This document shows positions 10,734-18,552 of a stretch of DNA of 35,881 nucleotides, one piece after another. The first letter of the stretch is position 1, and each line of letters starts with the position of its first letter. This DNA comes from an uncultured Prevotellaceae bacterium (GTDB taxonomy: Bacteria; Bacteroidota; Bacteroidia; Bacteroidales; Bacteroidaceae): assembly GCA_902775605.1 (NCBI GenBank), contig CACYNE010000036.1, forward strand, positions 32,451 through 68,331, given 5' to 3'. The notes under the pieces were generated by a model. That model worked only from the letters and a program-made list of their open reading frames with translations, was not told the DNA's origin and did no database searches. The position numbers were made by a program, and so were the translations under genes.

Positions 10734-12038
10734 TTAGTCCTTTACCTTTCCGAGGAGCGTAGCACTCGTACTGCCTGTGATAAACACACGCACCGTCTCG
10801 CCGATATGATGACTTCCCTTATCAAAGACCACCATCTTGTTCTGCTCCGTACGACCGCACAACTGCTCGCGGCTACGCTTAGAGAAGCCCTCTACCAGCA
10901 CATCGAACTCCTTGCCCTCGTCCAGTTTATTGCGCTGGGCCGACATCTCCGTCTGCAGGGCGATAAGCTCGTTCAGGCGACGAATCTTTTCCTCTTCAGC
11001 CACATTATCTGGGAGATGCTTCGAAGCATAGGTACCAGGGCGCTCTGAATACTTGAACATAAAGGCGGAGTCATAGCCCACCTCACGCATCAGACTCAGA
11101 CTCAACTGATGGTCCTCCTCGGTCTCATCATGATAACCTACAAAGATATCTGTAGAAAGACCGCAATCAGGCACAATACGACGGATTGCTGCCACGCGGT
11201 CCAAGTACCATTCACGGGTGTACTTACGGTTCATCAACTTCAAGATGCGGTCAGAACCACTCTGTACCGGCAGGTGGATATGCTTGCACACGTTGGGAAC
11301 ATCAGCAATCACATGCAGTGTCTCGTCACTCATATCCTTAGGGTGCGAGGTCGTGAAGCGCACACGCATCTGAGGTGCTTCTTCGGCCACGGCACGCAAC
11401 AACTTGGGGAAGTTGAAACCATTGAAATTATACGAGTTCACATTCTGTCCCAACAGCGTCACCTCCTTGAACCCACGGTCGCGCAGGTCGCGCACCTCAC
11501 GCAAAATGCTCTCCACATCTCTTGAGCGCTCACGACCACGGGTGTAAGGCACGATACAGTAGTGACAGAAATTATTGCAACCACGCATGATGCTCACAAA
11601 GCCGCCAAGCTTGGCACCATGCAGACGCTGAGGCACCACGTCCTTATAGGTCTCCGTGGTTGACAGTTCAATATTTATCGCTTTATGACCTGTCTCGGCC
11701 TGTGCCACCAAATCGGGCAAGGTCAGATAGGCATCAGGACCAGCCACCAGGTCGGCCCCGTGATTTTCCAGCAAATCCTGTTGCACGCGTTCAGCCATAC
11801 AACCCAACACGCCAACAATCAACGGACGCTTGCGCTTCACAGCCCCCAGCGCCTCTAAACGGTGATAAATCTTCTGCTCGGCATTATCACGCACCGAACA
11901 GGTATTCAGAAACACGGCATCGGCCTCATCCACGCTTTCACAAGTCTCATAGCCTGCCATCTGCATCACTGAGGCCACCACCTCAGAGTCAGCAACATTC
12001 ATTTGACATCCGTATGTCTCGATAAACAGTTTTTTCAT
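10734..12038 (-). CDS. miaB: tRNA-2-methylthio-N6-dimethylallyladenosine synthase MiaB
   Basis: The 434-residue radical-SAM methylthiotransferase has the N-terminal UPF0004 domain with the three cluster cysteines (C11 in ETYGCQMN, C47 in NTCSVRD, C80 in LGCMAE). The radical-SAM motif is CNNFCHYC, followed by IVPYTRGRERSR and LLGQNVNSY, which are diagnostic of MiaB. A TRAM domain ends the protein (about 372-432). It adds a methylthio group to i6A37 of tRNAs reading UNN codons. It is first in the operon with the ABC exporter and envelope genes, a pairing with no obvious functional link. A -7 box lies at 12062-12069. Confidence 0.96.
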   Translation of the reverse strand: MKKLFIETYGCQMNVADSEVVASVMQMAGYETCESVDEADAVFLNTCSVRDNAEQKIYHRLEALGAVKRKRPLIVGVLGCMAERVQQDLLENHGADLVAGPDAYLTLPDLVAQAETGHKAINIELSTTETYKDVVPQRLHGAKLGGFVSIMRGCNNFCHYCIVPYTRGRERSRDVESILREVRDLRDRGFKEVTLLGQNVNSYNFNGFNFPKLLRAVAEEAPQMRVRFTTSHPKDMSDETLHVIADVPNVCKHIHLPVQSGSDRILKLMNRKYTREWYLDRVAAIRRIVPDCGLSTDIFVGYHDETEEDHQLSLSLMREVGYDSAFMFKYSERPGTYASKHLPDNVAEEEKIRRLNELIALQTEMSAQRNKLDEGKEFDVLVEGFSKRSREQLCGRTEQNKMVVFDKGSHHIGETVRVFITGSTSATLLGKVKD

Positions 12039-12061
12039 CTAATACATTAAATTTCAGGGTA

Positions 12062-12069
12062 CAAAGGTA
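12062..12069 (-). promoter_or_regulatory. -7 promoter box (TACCTTTG) for miaB operon
   Basis: Minus-strand TACCTTTGTACC ends 24 bases before the miaB ATG at 12038 and fits TAnnTTTG. Confidence 0.65.
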
Positions 12070-12107
12070 CGAATAAGTGAGCAAAACGCAAAAGGAAAAT
12101 AAGTTTT

Positions 12108-12599
12108 TTAGCACTTTTGCTGCCAAAGAACCACCTCTCCCGCATACAAGGAAGCCTGCACATCAATCAAGCGCTGGTTCGACGACCCCCTGAACAGCAA
12201 GTCCTCATCACGGAGCGACTCTACATAAGGTCCATCCACCAACACATCAATCTGCTCCAGCAACTCACGCTGGTCTTCCTGAATCAGGTTCTCAAAGCGA
12301 AAACCCGTAAAGCACCATATATCCTTATTGGTGCGACGATGAATCTCTCTCGCCAGCTCCGCAAAACCCGCCGCCTGATACATCGGGTCTCCTCCCGAGA
12401 AGGTGACGTTGGCATAGGGGTCGGCCTCAATAACACGCATAATATCCTCGGTGCTCATTTCGCGTCCACCGTCAAAATCCCATGACTGCGGATTATGACA
12501 ACCCACACACCGATGACGACAACCGGCACAATAAATGGAGGTCCGGAAACCCGGACCATCCACCATTGTATCTTCTATAATAGAAAGTACTCTTATCAC
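12108..12599 (-). CDS. nrdG: Anaerobic ribonucleotide reductase activating protein NrdG
   Basis: The 163-residue radical-SAM enzyme carries GCRHRCVGCHNPQSW, the C-x3-C-x2-C motif that binds the [4Fe-4S] cluster, followed by VTFSGGDPMYQ, the SAM-binding GGD/E motif. It makes the glycyl radical on NrdD. The start is a GTG at 12599, giving VIRVLSIIEDTMVDGPGFRTS, which aligns with the usual NrdG N-terminus; no better ATG lies upstream. The gap to nrdD is 20 bp, so the two are cotranscribed. Length is normal for the family. Confidence 0.95.
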   Translation of the reverse strand: MIRVLSIIEDTMVDGPGFRTSIYCAGCRHRCVGCHNPQSWDFDGGREMSTEDIMRVIEADPYANVTFSGGDPMYQAAGFAELAREIHRRTNKDIWCFTGFRFENLIQEDQRELLEQIDVLVDGPYVESLRDEDLLFRGSSNQRLIDVQASLYAGEVVLWQQKC

Positions 12600-12619
12600 G
12601 CTTATGTAAAAGCTATTTT

Positions 12620-14851
12620 TTAGAACAGCGTCTGTTCGCCATCATCGATATGAGTCACACGGTCATTGAGCTCTGCCAGCTTACCACTGTTCCAACGGTC
12701 GGTAGTACCCACCAGATAACCCGTGATGCGCTGCAGACGGTCAATGTTCTTCGAACCACACTTCGGACATTCCTTCATATTGTTCTGAGCATTCTCATAG
12801 CCACAGTCCATACAACGGTTGCGGTTGTGATTCACCGAGCCATAGCCCATGTTCAGACGATCCATCATGTCCACCACACTCATAATCACCTGAGGGTTAT
12901 GCGTGGCATCACCGTCAATCTCCACATAGAAGATATGACCACCACGAGTCAGGTCGTGATAAGGCGCCTCAACCTCTGCCTTATGGCGGGCCGAGCACTT
13001 GTAGTACACGGGCACGTGGTTCGAGTTGGTATAGTAGTCACGGTCAGTCACACCGGGAATACAACCAAAGTCCTTGCGGTCACGCTTCGTGAAGCGACCT
13101 GCCAAGCCCTCTGCAGGCGTAGCCAGCACAGAATAGTTATGATGGAAACGGTCACAGAACTCGTTGACGCGATCTCGCATATAAGTGATAATCTTCAGTC
13201 CCAGTTCCTGAGCCTCCTCGCTCTCGCCGTGATGCTTGCCAATCAGTGCCACCAAGCACTCTGCCAGTCCGATGAAACCGATGCCCAGCGTGCCCTGATT
13301 GATGACACTCTCCACCGTGTCCGTAGCCCCCAGTTTCTCGCCACCAATCCACAGACTCTTCATGAGCAAGGGGAACTGACGGGTATAGGCAGTCTTCTGG
13401 AACTGGAAACGGTCGTCCAACTGCTGAGCAGTAATCTCCAGCATCTCGTCCAACTTTGCAAAGAAATGTCCCAGACGCTGGTCCTTATCCTCTTCCTTAC
13501 GACATTCCAAGGCTAGACGCACCAAGTTGATGGTCGAGAACGACAGGTTGCCACGACCGATACTGGTTTTAGGTCCAAAGCGGTTCTCAAACACACGTGT
13601 ACGGCAACCCATCGTTGCCACCTCATGCTGATAGCGCTTGGGATCGTCGGCACGCCACTCATCATTCTGGTTAAACGAAGCATCGAGGTTTAGGAAGTTG
13701 GGGAAGAACCTGCGGGCAGTCACCTTACAAGCCAACTGATAGAGGTCAAAGTTACGATCCTCAGGCAGATAGTTTACGCCACGCTTCTTCTTCCATATCT
13801 GAATAGGGAAGATGGCTGTCTCGCCACCACCCACGCCCTCATAGGTAGAGAGCAGCAACTCACGCATCACGCAGCGACCCTCGGCCGAGGTATCCGTGCC
13901 ATAGTTGATAGATGAAAAGACCACTTGGTTACCACCACGCGAGTGGATGGTGTTCATGTTATGGATAAAAGCCTCCATGGCCTGATGCACACGACCCACC
14001 GTTTTATTTATTGCATGCTGACGCACACGGTCAACGCCCTGCAGTCCGTCAAGAGGCTGCTTCAGATAGTCCATCAAAGGCTCGTTATAGAGGTTGCTAA
14101 AGTCCTCGCCATAGAGGTCCTCCAGATATTTCAGTTCTTCAATATACGACAGGCGAACGAAAGGTGCCAGATAGAAATCGAAGGCAGGAATAGCCTGACC
14201 ACCGTGCATCTCGTTCTGGGCGCACTCCAGCGAGATACATGCCAGCACCGAGGCCGTCTCAATGCGCTTGGCAGGACGCGAGGCACCATGACCGGCAATG
14301 AAGCCACAGTTCAGGATGTGGTCCAGGGGATGCTGCACACAAGTAAACGACTTCGTGGGATAGTAGTCCTTATCGTGGATATGCAGATAGTTGTGAGCCA
14401 CAGCCTCACGACTATCCTCCGACAACAGGTAGTCGTCAACGAAAGGCTTGGTGGTCTCTGAAGCAAATTTCATCATCATGCCGGCAGGGGTGTCGGCATT
14501 CATGTTAGCGTTCTCGCGCGTCACATCATTGTTCTTAATGTTCACGATATCCAGGAACACGTCACGCGTCTTGGCTTTACGGGCAATGCTACGCTGGTTG
14601 CGATAGGCAATATACTTCTGAGCCACGTCCTTACGACTTGACTTCATCAGTTCCACCTCTACCATATCTTGAATCTGCTCCACCGTCATCTGCGTATCAC
14701 CACGCTGGGCGATATGGTCAGTGATCTGGTTGAGCAGACGCTCATCCTCGCCTTTGTCGGTCGTCATCATGGCCTTACGGATGGCGGCCATCACCTTCTG
14801 TTCATTGAAGCCGACGATGCGTCCGTCGCGCTTCACCACGGTTTGTATCAT
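12620..14851 (-). CDS. nrdD: Anaerobic ribonucleoside-triphosphate reductase NrdD
   Basis: The 743-residue class III reductase makes dNTPs without oxygen. Residues about 3-90 are an ATP-cone (VVKRDGRIVGFNEQKVMAAI) for allosteric control. The catalytic barrel follows (HIHDKDYY, HSRGGNQVVFSS). A four-Cys zinc site (CMDCGYENAQ...CPKCGSKN) precedes the glycyl-radical loop RITGYLVGTTDRWNSGK, with the radical on about G711. All key parts are present. It is paired with nrdG and has a -7 box at 14891-14898 that overlaps one arm of an inverted repeat. This shows the organism grows anaerobically. Confidence 0.96.
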   Translation of the reverse strand: MIQTVVKRDGRIVGFNEQKVMAAIRKAMMTTDKGEDERLLNQITDHIAQRGDTQMTVEQIQDMVEVELMKSSRKDVAQKYIAYRNQRSIARKAKTRDVFLDIVNIKNNDVTRENANMNADTPAGMMMKFASETTKPFVDDYLLSEDSREAVAHNYLHIHDKDYYPTKSFTCVQHPLDHILNCGFIAGHGASRPAKRIETASVLACISLECAQNEMHGGQAIPAFDFYLAPFVRLSYIEELKYLEDLYGEDFSNLYNEPLMDYLKQPLDGLQGVDRVRQHAINKTVGRVHQAMEAFIHNMNTIHSRGGNQVVFSSINYGTDTSAEGRCVMRELLLSTYEGVGGGETAIFPIQIWKKKRGVNYLPEDRNFDLYQLACKVTARRFFPNFLNLDASFNQNDEWRADDPKRYQHEVATMGCRTRVFENRFGPKTSIGRGNLSFSTINLVRLALECRKEEDKDQRLGHFFAKLDEMLEITAQQLDDRFQFQKTAYTRQFPLLMKSLWIGGEKLGATDTVESVINQGTLGIGFIGLAECLVALIGKHHGESEEAQELGLKIITYMRDRVNEFCDRFHHNYSVLATPAEGLAGRFTKRDRKDFGCIPGVTDRDYYTNSNHVPVYYKCSARHKAEVEAPYHDLTRGGHIFYVEIDGDATHNPQVIMSVVDMMDRLNMGYGSVNHNRNRCMDCGYENAQNNMKECPKCGSKNIDRLQRITGYLVGTTDRWNSGKLAELNDRVTHIDDGEQTLF

Positions 14852-14885
14852 AAGTTTCGACTCGTTTTATTAGTTATCAAAAAGT

Positions 14886-14932
14886 GATTGCAAAGATACG
14901 AAAATAAAACCGAATTTCGCATCCTTGCAATC
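14886..14932. promoter_or_regulatory. nrdD promoter box inside a spaced inverted repeat
   Basis: The minus-strand -7 box TATCTTTG (14891-14898) lies in the arm GATTGCAAAGAT (14886-14897). A matching arm ATCCTTGCAATC (14921-14932) is complementary at 11 of 12 positions, with 23 bases between. The layout could be an operator for control of nrdDG; the regulator is not identifiable. Confidence 0.45.
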
Positions 14933-14954
14933 GCATTTCTTATGTTAAAAATAC

Positions 14955-16616
14955 TCAATACTCGAACGAAGAACCACCCAAAAATTCACGTAACAATGAG
15001 GTCGGTGGTATCTGGTCTTCGGGTATAGGACGTATGTATTTCAGGAACTTACGTAAGCGATAGGCCTCGGCATACTCGGGGCAATTTTCGGGCACCTGTT
15101 CAAGTAAAGGTTCAGCCTGACTCTTGATGACGGCCAACTCAAAGAGCATAGCCGAGTTGAACATGGCGTCAGCATTCTCCTGATAGGGGAAAATCCACTT
15201 GTTCTCACCCCTGCGCACCGAGGGCCAGCGACGGATAGACTCCTGGGCCGACACGCCGCGATACTTATGGTCGCGGATGATGCGGCGCAGCAATCGGTTG
15301 TCGGTGGTGGGGATATAGTTGTGGTTATCCAACAGCAGCGTGGTCAGCGCTGAGGCATAGACACGATAGATCTGTTCCTGCGGCACACTGGCCATCAGCT
15401 CCGGGTTCAGGGCATGGATACCCTCCACCACCAGTATCTCATCGTCGTGCAGGCGCAACTTCTTGCCGCTCTTCACGCTCTTGCCCGTGGGGAAGTCATA
15501 GCGAGGCAACTCCACCTCCTCACCTCTGAACAGCGCATTCATCTGTTCGTTGAGCAGGGGCAGGTCCAGGGCGTGCAGGTTCTCGAAGTCATAGTCGCCC
15601 GTCGCATCGCGAGGCGTTTTCTCACGGTCCAGGAAATAATCATCCAGCGAGATGCTCACGGGCTTGATGCCATTCGTCAGCAATTGCACCGACAATCGTT
15701 TGCACGTTGTTGTTTTGCCGCTTGACGACGGACCAGCGATGAGCACCATGCGGATGCCCTTGCGGTTGGCTATCTCATCGGCAATCCTGCCAATTTTCTT
15801 CTCCTGCAAGGCCTCACTCACCTGAATCAGCAGATTAGTACGCCCCTTGTCGATGGCCTCGTCCAGGTCGCCAATGGTGCGCATGCCCAGGATGTCCTGC
15901 CAGCGGTGATGTTCCTTGAAAATGCCAAACATCTTGTCCTGCATCACAATCTCGCCCAGCTCCGAGGGATGCTCGGCCGATGGGATGCGCAACAACAGAC
16001 CGTCGTAGTACTTCTCCAGGCCGAAGAGGTAAATCTGCGACGTTCTAGTCAGCAGGGCACCATAGAAATAGTCCACATACCCGTCTATATCATAATAGGT
16101 GGTATATAGCGAGCCCGCGCGCTGCAACAACTTCACCTTCGAGAAGGTGTGCAGTGCCAGAAACATCTGAATGGCCTCCTCCGTGGTGGTCTCATGACGA
16201 TGGATGGCCACATCCTGGTCAATGATCTCCTGCATGCGCTGACGAATGCGTCCTGCATCTTCGAGCGTCACGGGATGACCAATGTTCAGGTCCACGTAAT
16301 AGCCATTGCTCACAGGGATATCGATAGCCACCTTACAGGGCGTATAGAGGTCGTGCACCGCCTTACAGAGCACGAAGAACAGCGTACGGGTATAGGCACG
16401 CTGACCCGAAGACGACGTAATATCCATGAATTCAATCTCCTTGGGCTTGTAAACACGGAAGTGCATGCCCTCCACCTTATTATTAACACGCGCGATGATG
16501 GGAGGATAAGCCATCTCAATATTCATCTGAGCAAAGGCCTCCTTCAGCGAGCACCCCATGGGCACTTCGTACTTCATCCCATTGTTCAAGCACTTAATCT
16601 CAATCTTCTTTTCCAT
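14955..16616 (-). CDS. TGS-domain nucleoside (uridine) kinase-like protein
   Basis: Three parts are visible: an N-terminal TGS-like domain (about 1-60), a threonyl-tRNA-synthetase-like middle region (GHPVTLEDAGRIRQRMQEII), and a C-terminal phosphoribulokinase/uridine-kinase domain with P-loop LIAGPSSSGKTTTCKRL and SLDDYFLDREKTPRD. Bacteroidetes proteins of this build are annotated as nucleoside kinases. I set the start at 16616 (MEKKIEIKCLNNG, 553 residues), or one codon earlier at 16619. The longer form from 16658 is unlikely because the -7 box TAAATTTG (16637-16644) lies inside that extension. It is divergent from the phosphate symporter. The precise substrate is unproven. Confidence 0.88.
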   Translation of the reverse strand: MEKKIEIKCLNNGMKYEVPMGCSLKEAFAQMNIEMAYPPIIARVNNKVEGMHFRVYKPKEIEFMDITSSSGQRAYTRTLFFVLCKAVHDLYTPCKVAIDIPVSNGYYVDLNIGHPVTLEDAGRIRQRMQEIIDQDVAIHRHETTTEEAIQMFLALHTFSKVKLLQRAGSLYTTYYDIDGYVDYFYGALLTRTSQIYLFGLEKYYDGLLLRIPSAEHPSELGEIVMQDKMFGIFKEHHRWQDILGMRTIGDLDEAIDKGRTNLLIQVSEALQEKKIGRIADEIANRKGIRMVLIAGPSSSGKTTTCKRLSVQLLTNGIKPVSISLDDYFLDREKTPRDATGDYDFENLHALDLPLLNEQMNALFRGEEVELPRYDFPTGKSVKSGKKLRLHDDEILVVEGIHALNPELMASVPQEQIYRVYASALTTLLLDNHNYIPTTDNRLLRRIIRDHKYRGVSAQESIRRWPSVRRGENKWIFPYQENADAMFNSAMLFELAVIKSQAEPLLEQVPENCPEYAEAYRLRKFLKYIRPIPEDQIPPTSLLREFLGGSSFEY

Positions 16617-16636
16617 CATATTTATAATTTCAAGGG

Positions 16637-16644
16637 CAAATTTA
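16637..16644 (-). promoter_or_regulatory. -7 promoter box (TAAATTTG) for the nucleoside kinase gene
   Basis: Minus-strand TAAATTTGCCC ends 20 bases before the start codon at 16616 and decides the choice of start. Confidence 0.65.
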
Positions 16645-16688
16645 CAAAAAAGATTCATAAATAAAGTTTGATTATCAGAATTTTTTGT

Positions 16689-16696
16689 TATTTTTG
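16689..16696 (+). promoter_or_regulatory. -7 promoter box (TATTTTTG) for the Na/Pi symporter gene
   Basis: TATTTTTGCAGCG ends 36 bases before the ATG at 16733. Its position rules out the in-frame TTG at 16685 as the start. Confidence 0.65.
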
Positions 16697-16732
16697 CAGC
16701 GAATTTATATTATTAACGAACATTCATTCAAG

Positions 16733-18472
16733 ATGATGCTCACTATTTTTACGATGCTCGGCTCGCTGGCACTTCTCATGTTTGGTATGAAGTCCATGAG
16801 TGAGGCCCTGCAGAAAATGGCCGGCCCGCAGTTGCGACATGCACTGGGAGCCATGACTTCCAATCGCTTTACTGGTTTATTAACAGGCTCTGTCGTCACA
16901 GCCTCAGTTCAGTCATCAACAGCCACTACTGTAATGACTGTTTCGTTTGTAAACGCCGGTCTGCTCACGCTGGCACAGGCCATCTCGGTCATCATGGGTG
17001 CCAACATCGGCACCACGTTTACCGCATGGATCATGGCCTTGGGCGCGTCGTTCGACATCAGCATCGTGAGTTATTTCAGCTTCTTCATCGGCATCATCAT
17101 GATCTATATGAAGAAGCACCGCTACATCGGCGACTTCCTCTTCGGCCTCGGCTTGCTCATCCTGGGACTCACCACCCTGCGCCTCACCGGCCAGGCCATG
17201 GACCTGGGACACAACGATACCGTGCTGTCGTTCTTCAAGTCGTTCGACATGCATTCCTACTGGACTATCTTCACCTTCCTGCTCCTGGGTGGCGTACTGA
17301 CGTTCTGCGTACAGTCATCAGCAGCCGTGATGGCCATCACCATGCTGCTCTGCGGCAGTGGTGCCATGCCCATCTCCATGGGTATCGCCTTGGTGCTGGG
17401 TGAGAACATCGGTACCACCATCACCTCAAACCTCGCCGCCCTCTCTGCCAACACGCAAGCCCGCCGTGCCGCCTTGGCCCACATGTTCTTCAATGTGTTT
17501 GGCGTGCTTTGGATTCTCGTGGTGTTCTACTGGTTCGTCGAAGGCGTGGAATGGGTCGTACAATACGTTGGCAGCGAGATGTTGCACCAGGATATGTCCA
17601 CCCTTCCCAAGGACAAATACCTGACCTTCGTGCTGGCCGCTTTCCACAGTGGCTTCAACATTATCAATGCCAGCATCCTCATCTGGTTCATTCCTCAGAT
17701 TGAGAAGTTCGTTTGCTGGGTCATCAAGCCCAAGAAGGTGGACGAGGAAGAGGACTTCCGCCTGCACTTCATTACGGCTGGCTTCATGAAGACCCCAGAA
17801 CTCTCGGTGCTCGAGGCCCAGAAGGAGATTCAGTCCTTCTCCGAGCGCATGCAGCGCATGTTTAGCATGGTGCAGGAGTTGCTCAACCTCTCGTCGAGCG
17901 AGCGCAGCAAGGAGAAGAACAACGAGCAGGACTTCAACAAGCTCTACACCCGCATTGAGAAATATGAGGGCATCTCCGACAATATGGAACTTGAGATTGC
18001 CAAGTATCTTGAGAGCGTGAGCGATGCCCACCTCTCTGACGAGACCAAGGCCAAGATTCGTGCCATGCTCCGTGAGGTCAGCGAACTGGAGTCTATCGGC
18101 GATGCCTGCTTCAACATGGCCCGCACCATCAACCGCAAATATGCCAAGAAGGAGGACCACTTCATTGAGAAGCAGTACAGCCACCTTCACCAGATGATGG
18201 GCCTCACCGACCAGGCGCTCACCCAGATGAACAAGCTGATGGGCGGTCGCAAGGAGGCTTACGACGTGAACCGCACGTTCAACATCGAGAACGAGATCAA
18301 CAACTACCGCAATCAGTTGAAGGCACAGAACATCGTCGATGTCAACAACCACCTCTACACCTACGCCGAGGGCACCATCTACATCGACCTGGTGAACGAG
18401 TGCGAAAAGTTGGGCGACTATGTGGTCAACGTGGTTGAGGCCCGTATGGGTACCCGCCAGCGCGAGGCATAA
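16733..18472 (+). CDS. Na+/phosphate cotransporter (NptA/PhoU-like)
   Basis: About 579 residues starting MMLTIFTMLGSLALLMFGMK. The membrane domain contains the two inverted QSS repeats of the family: SVQSSTATTVMTVSFVNAGL with GANIGTTFTAW, and CVQSSAAVMAITMLLCGSG with GENIGTTITSN. These bind sodium and phosphate. After about eight helices (to about residue 330) comes a cytoplasmic helical PhoU-like region (about 370-575) rich in Glu and Lys. The family imports phosphate with sodium. The gene stands alone, with its own -7 box upstream and a hairpin terminator downstream. The strong bias for C at third positions produces long but meaningless open frames on the other strand. Confidence 0.93.
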   Translation: MMLTIFTMLGSLALLMFGMKSMSEALQKMAGPQLRHALGAMTSNRFTGLLTGSVVTASVQSSTATTVMTVSFVNAGLLTLAQAISVIMGANIGTTFTAWIMALGASFDISIVSYFSFFIGIIMIYMKKHRYIGDFLFGLGLLILGLTTLRLTGQAMDLGHNDTVLSFFKSFDMHSYWTIFTFLLLGGVLTFCVQSSAAVMAITMLLCGSGAMPISMGIALVLGENIGTTITSNLAALSANTQARRAALAHMFFNVFGVLWILVVFYWFVEGVEWVVQYVGSEMLHQDMSTLPKDKYLTFVLAAFHSGFNIINASILIWFIPQIEKFVCWVIKPKKVDEEEDFRLHFITAGFMKTPELSVLEAQKEIQSFSERMQRMFSMVQELLNLSSSERSKEKNNEQDFNKLYTRIEKYEGISDNMELEIAKYLESVSDAHLSDETKAKIRAMLREVSELESIGDACFNMARTINRKYAKKEDHFIEKQYSHLHQMMGLTDQALTQMNKLMGGRKEAYDVNRTFNIENEINNYRNQLKAQNIVDVNNHLYTYAEGTIYIDLVNECEKLGDYVVNVVEARMGTRQREA

Positions 18473-18495
18473 CAGCAAAACAGACAGATAAGAGA

Positions 18496-18538
18496 AAGAG
18501 GGGCGTCTCAAACTTGAGATCGTCCCTCTTCTTTTTTT
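18496..18538. terminator. Rho-independent terminator between convergent genes
   Basis: A stem of AAGAGGGGCGTCTCAA with its near-complement TTGAGATCGTCCCTCTT is followed by CTTTTTTT. It lies 23 bases after the symporter stop and just before the end of the convergent OPT gene, and probably serves the plus strand mainly. Confidence 0.85.
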
Positions 18539-18552
18539 ATTGCTTCTCTGCC

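Noticed and set aside
12650-13516. A 288-residue open frame antisense to nrdD, and similar ones at 21141-22025 and 19009-19635
   Set aside because: All lie opposite well-supported genes and have shadow-type composition (many His, Thr, Val).
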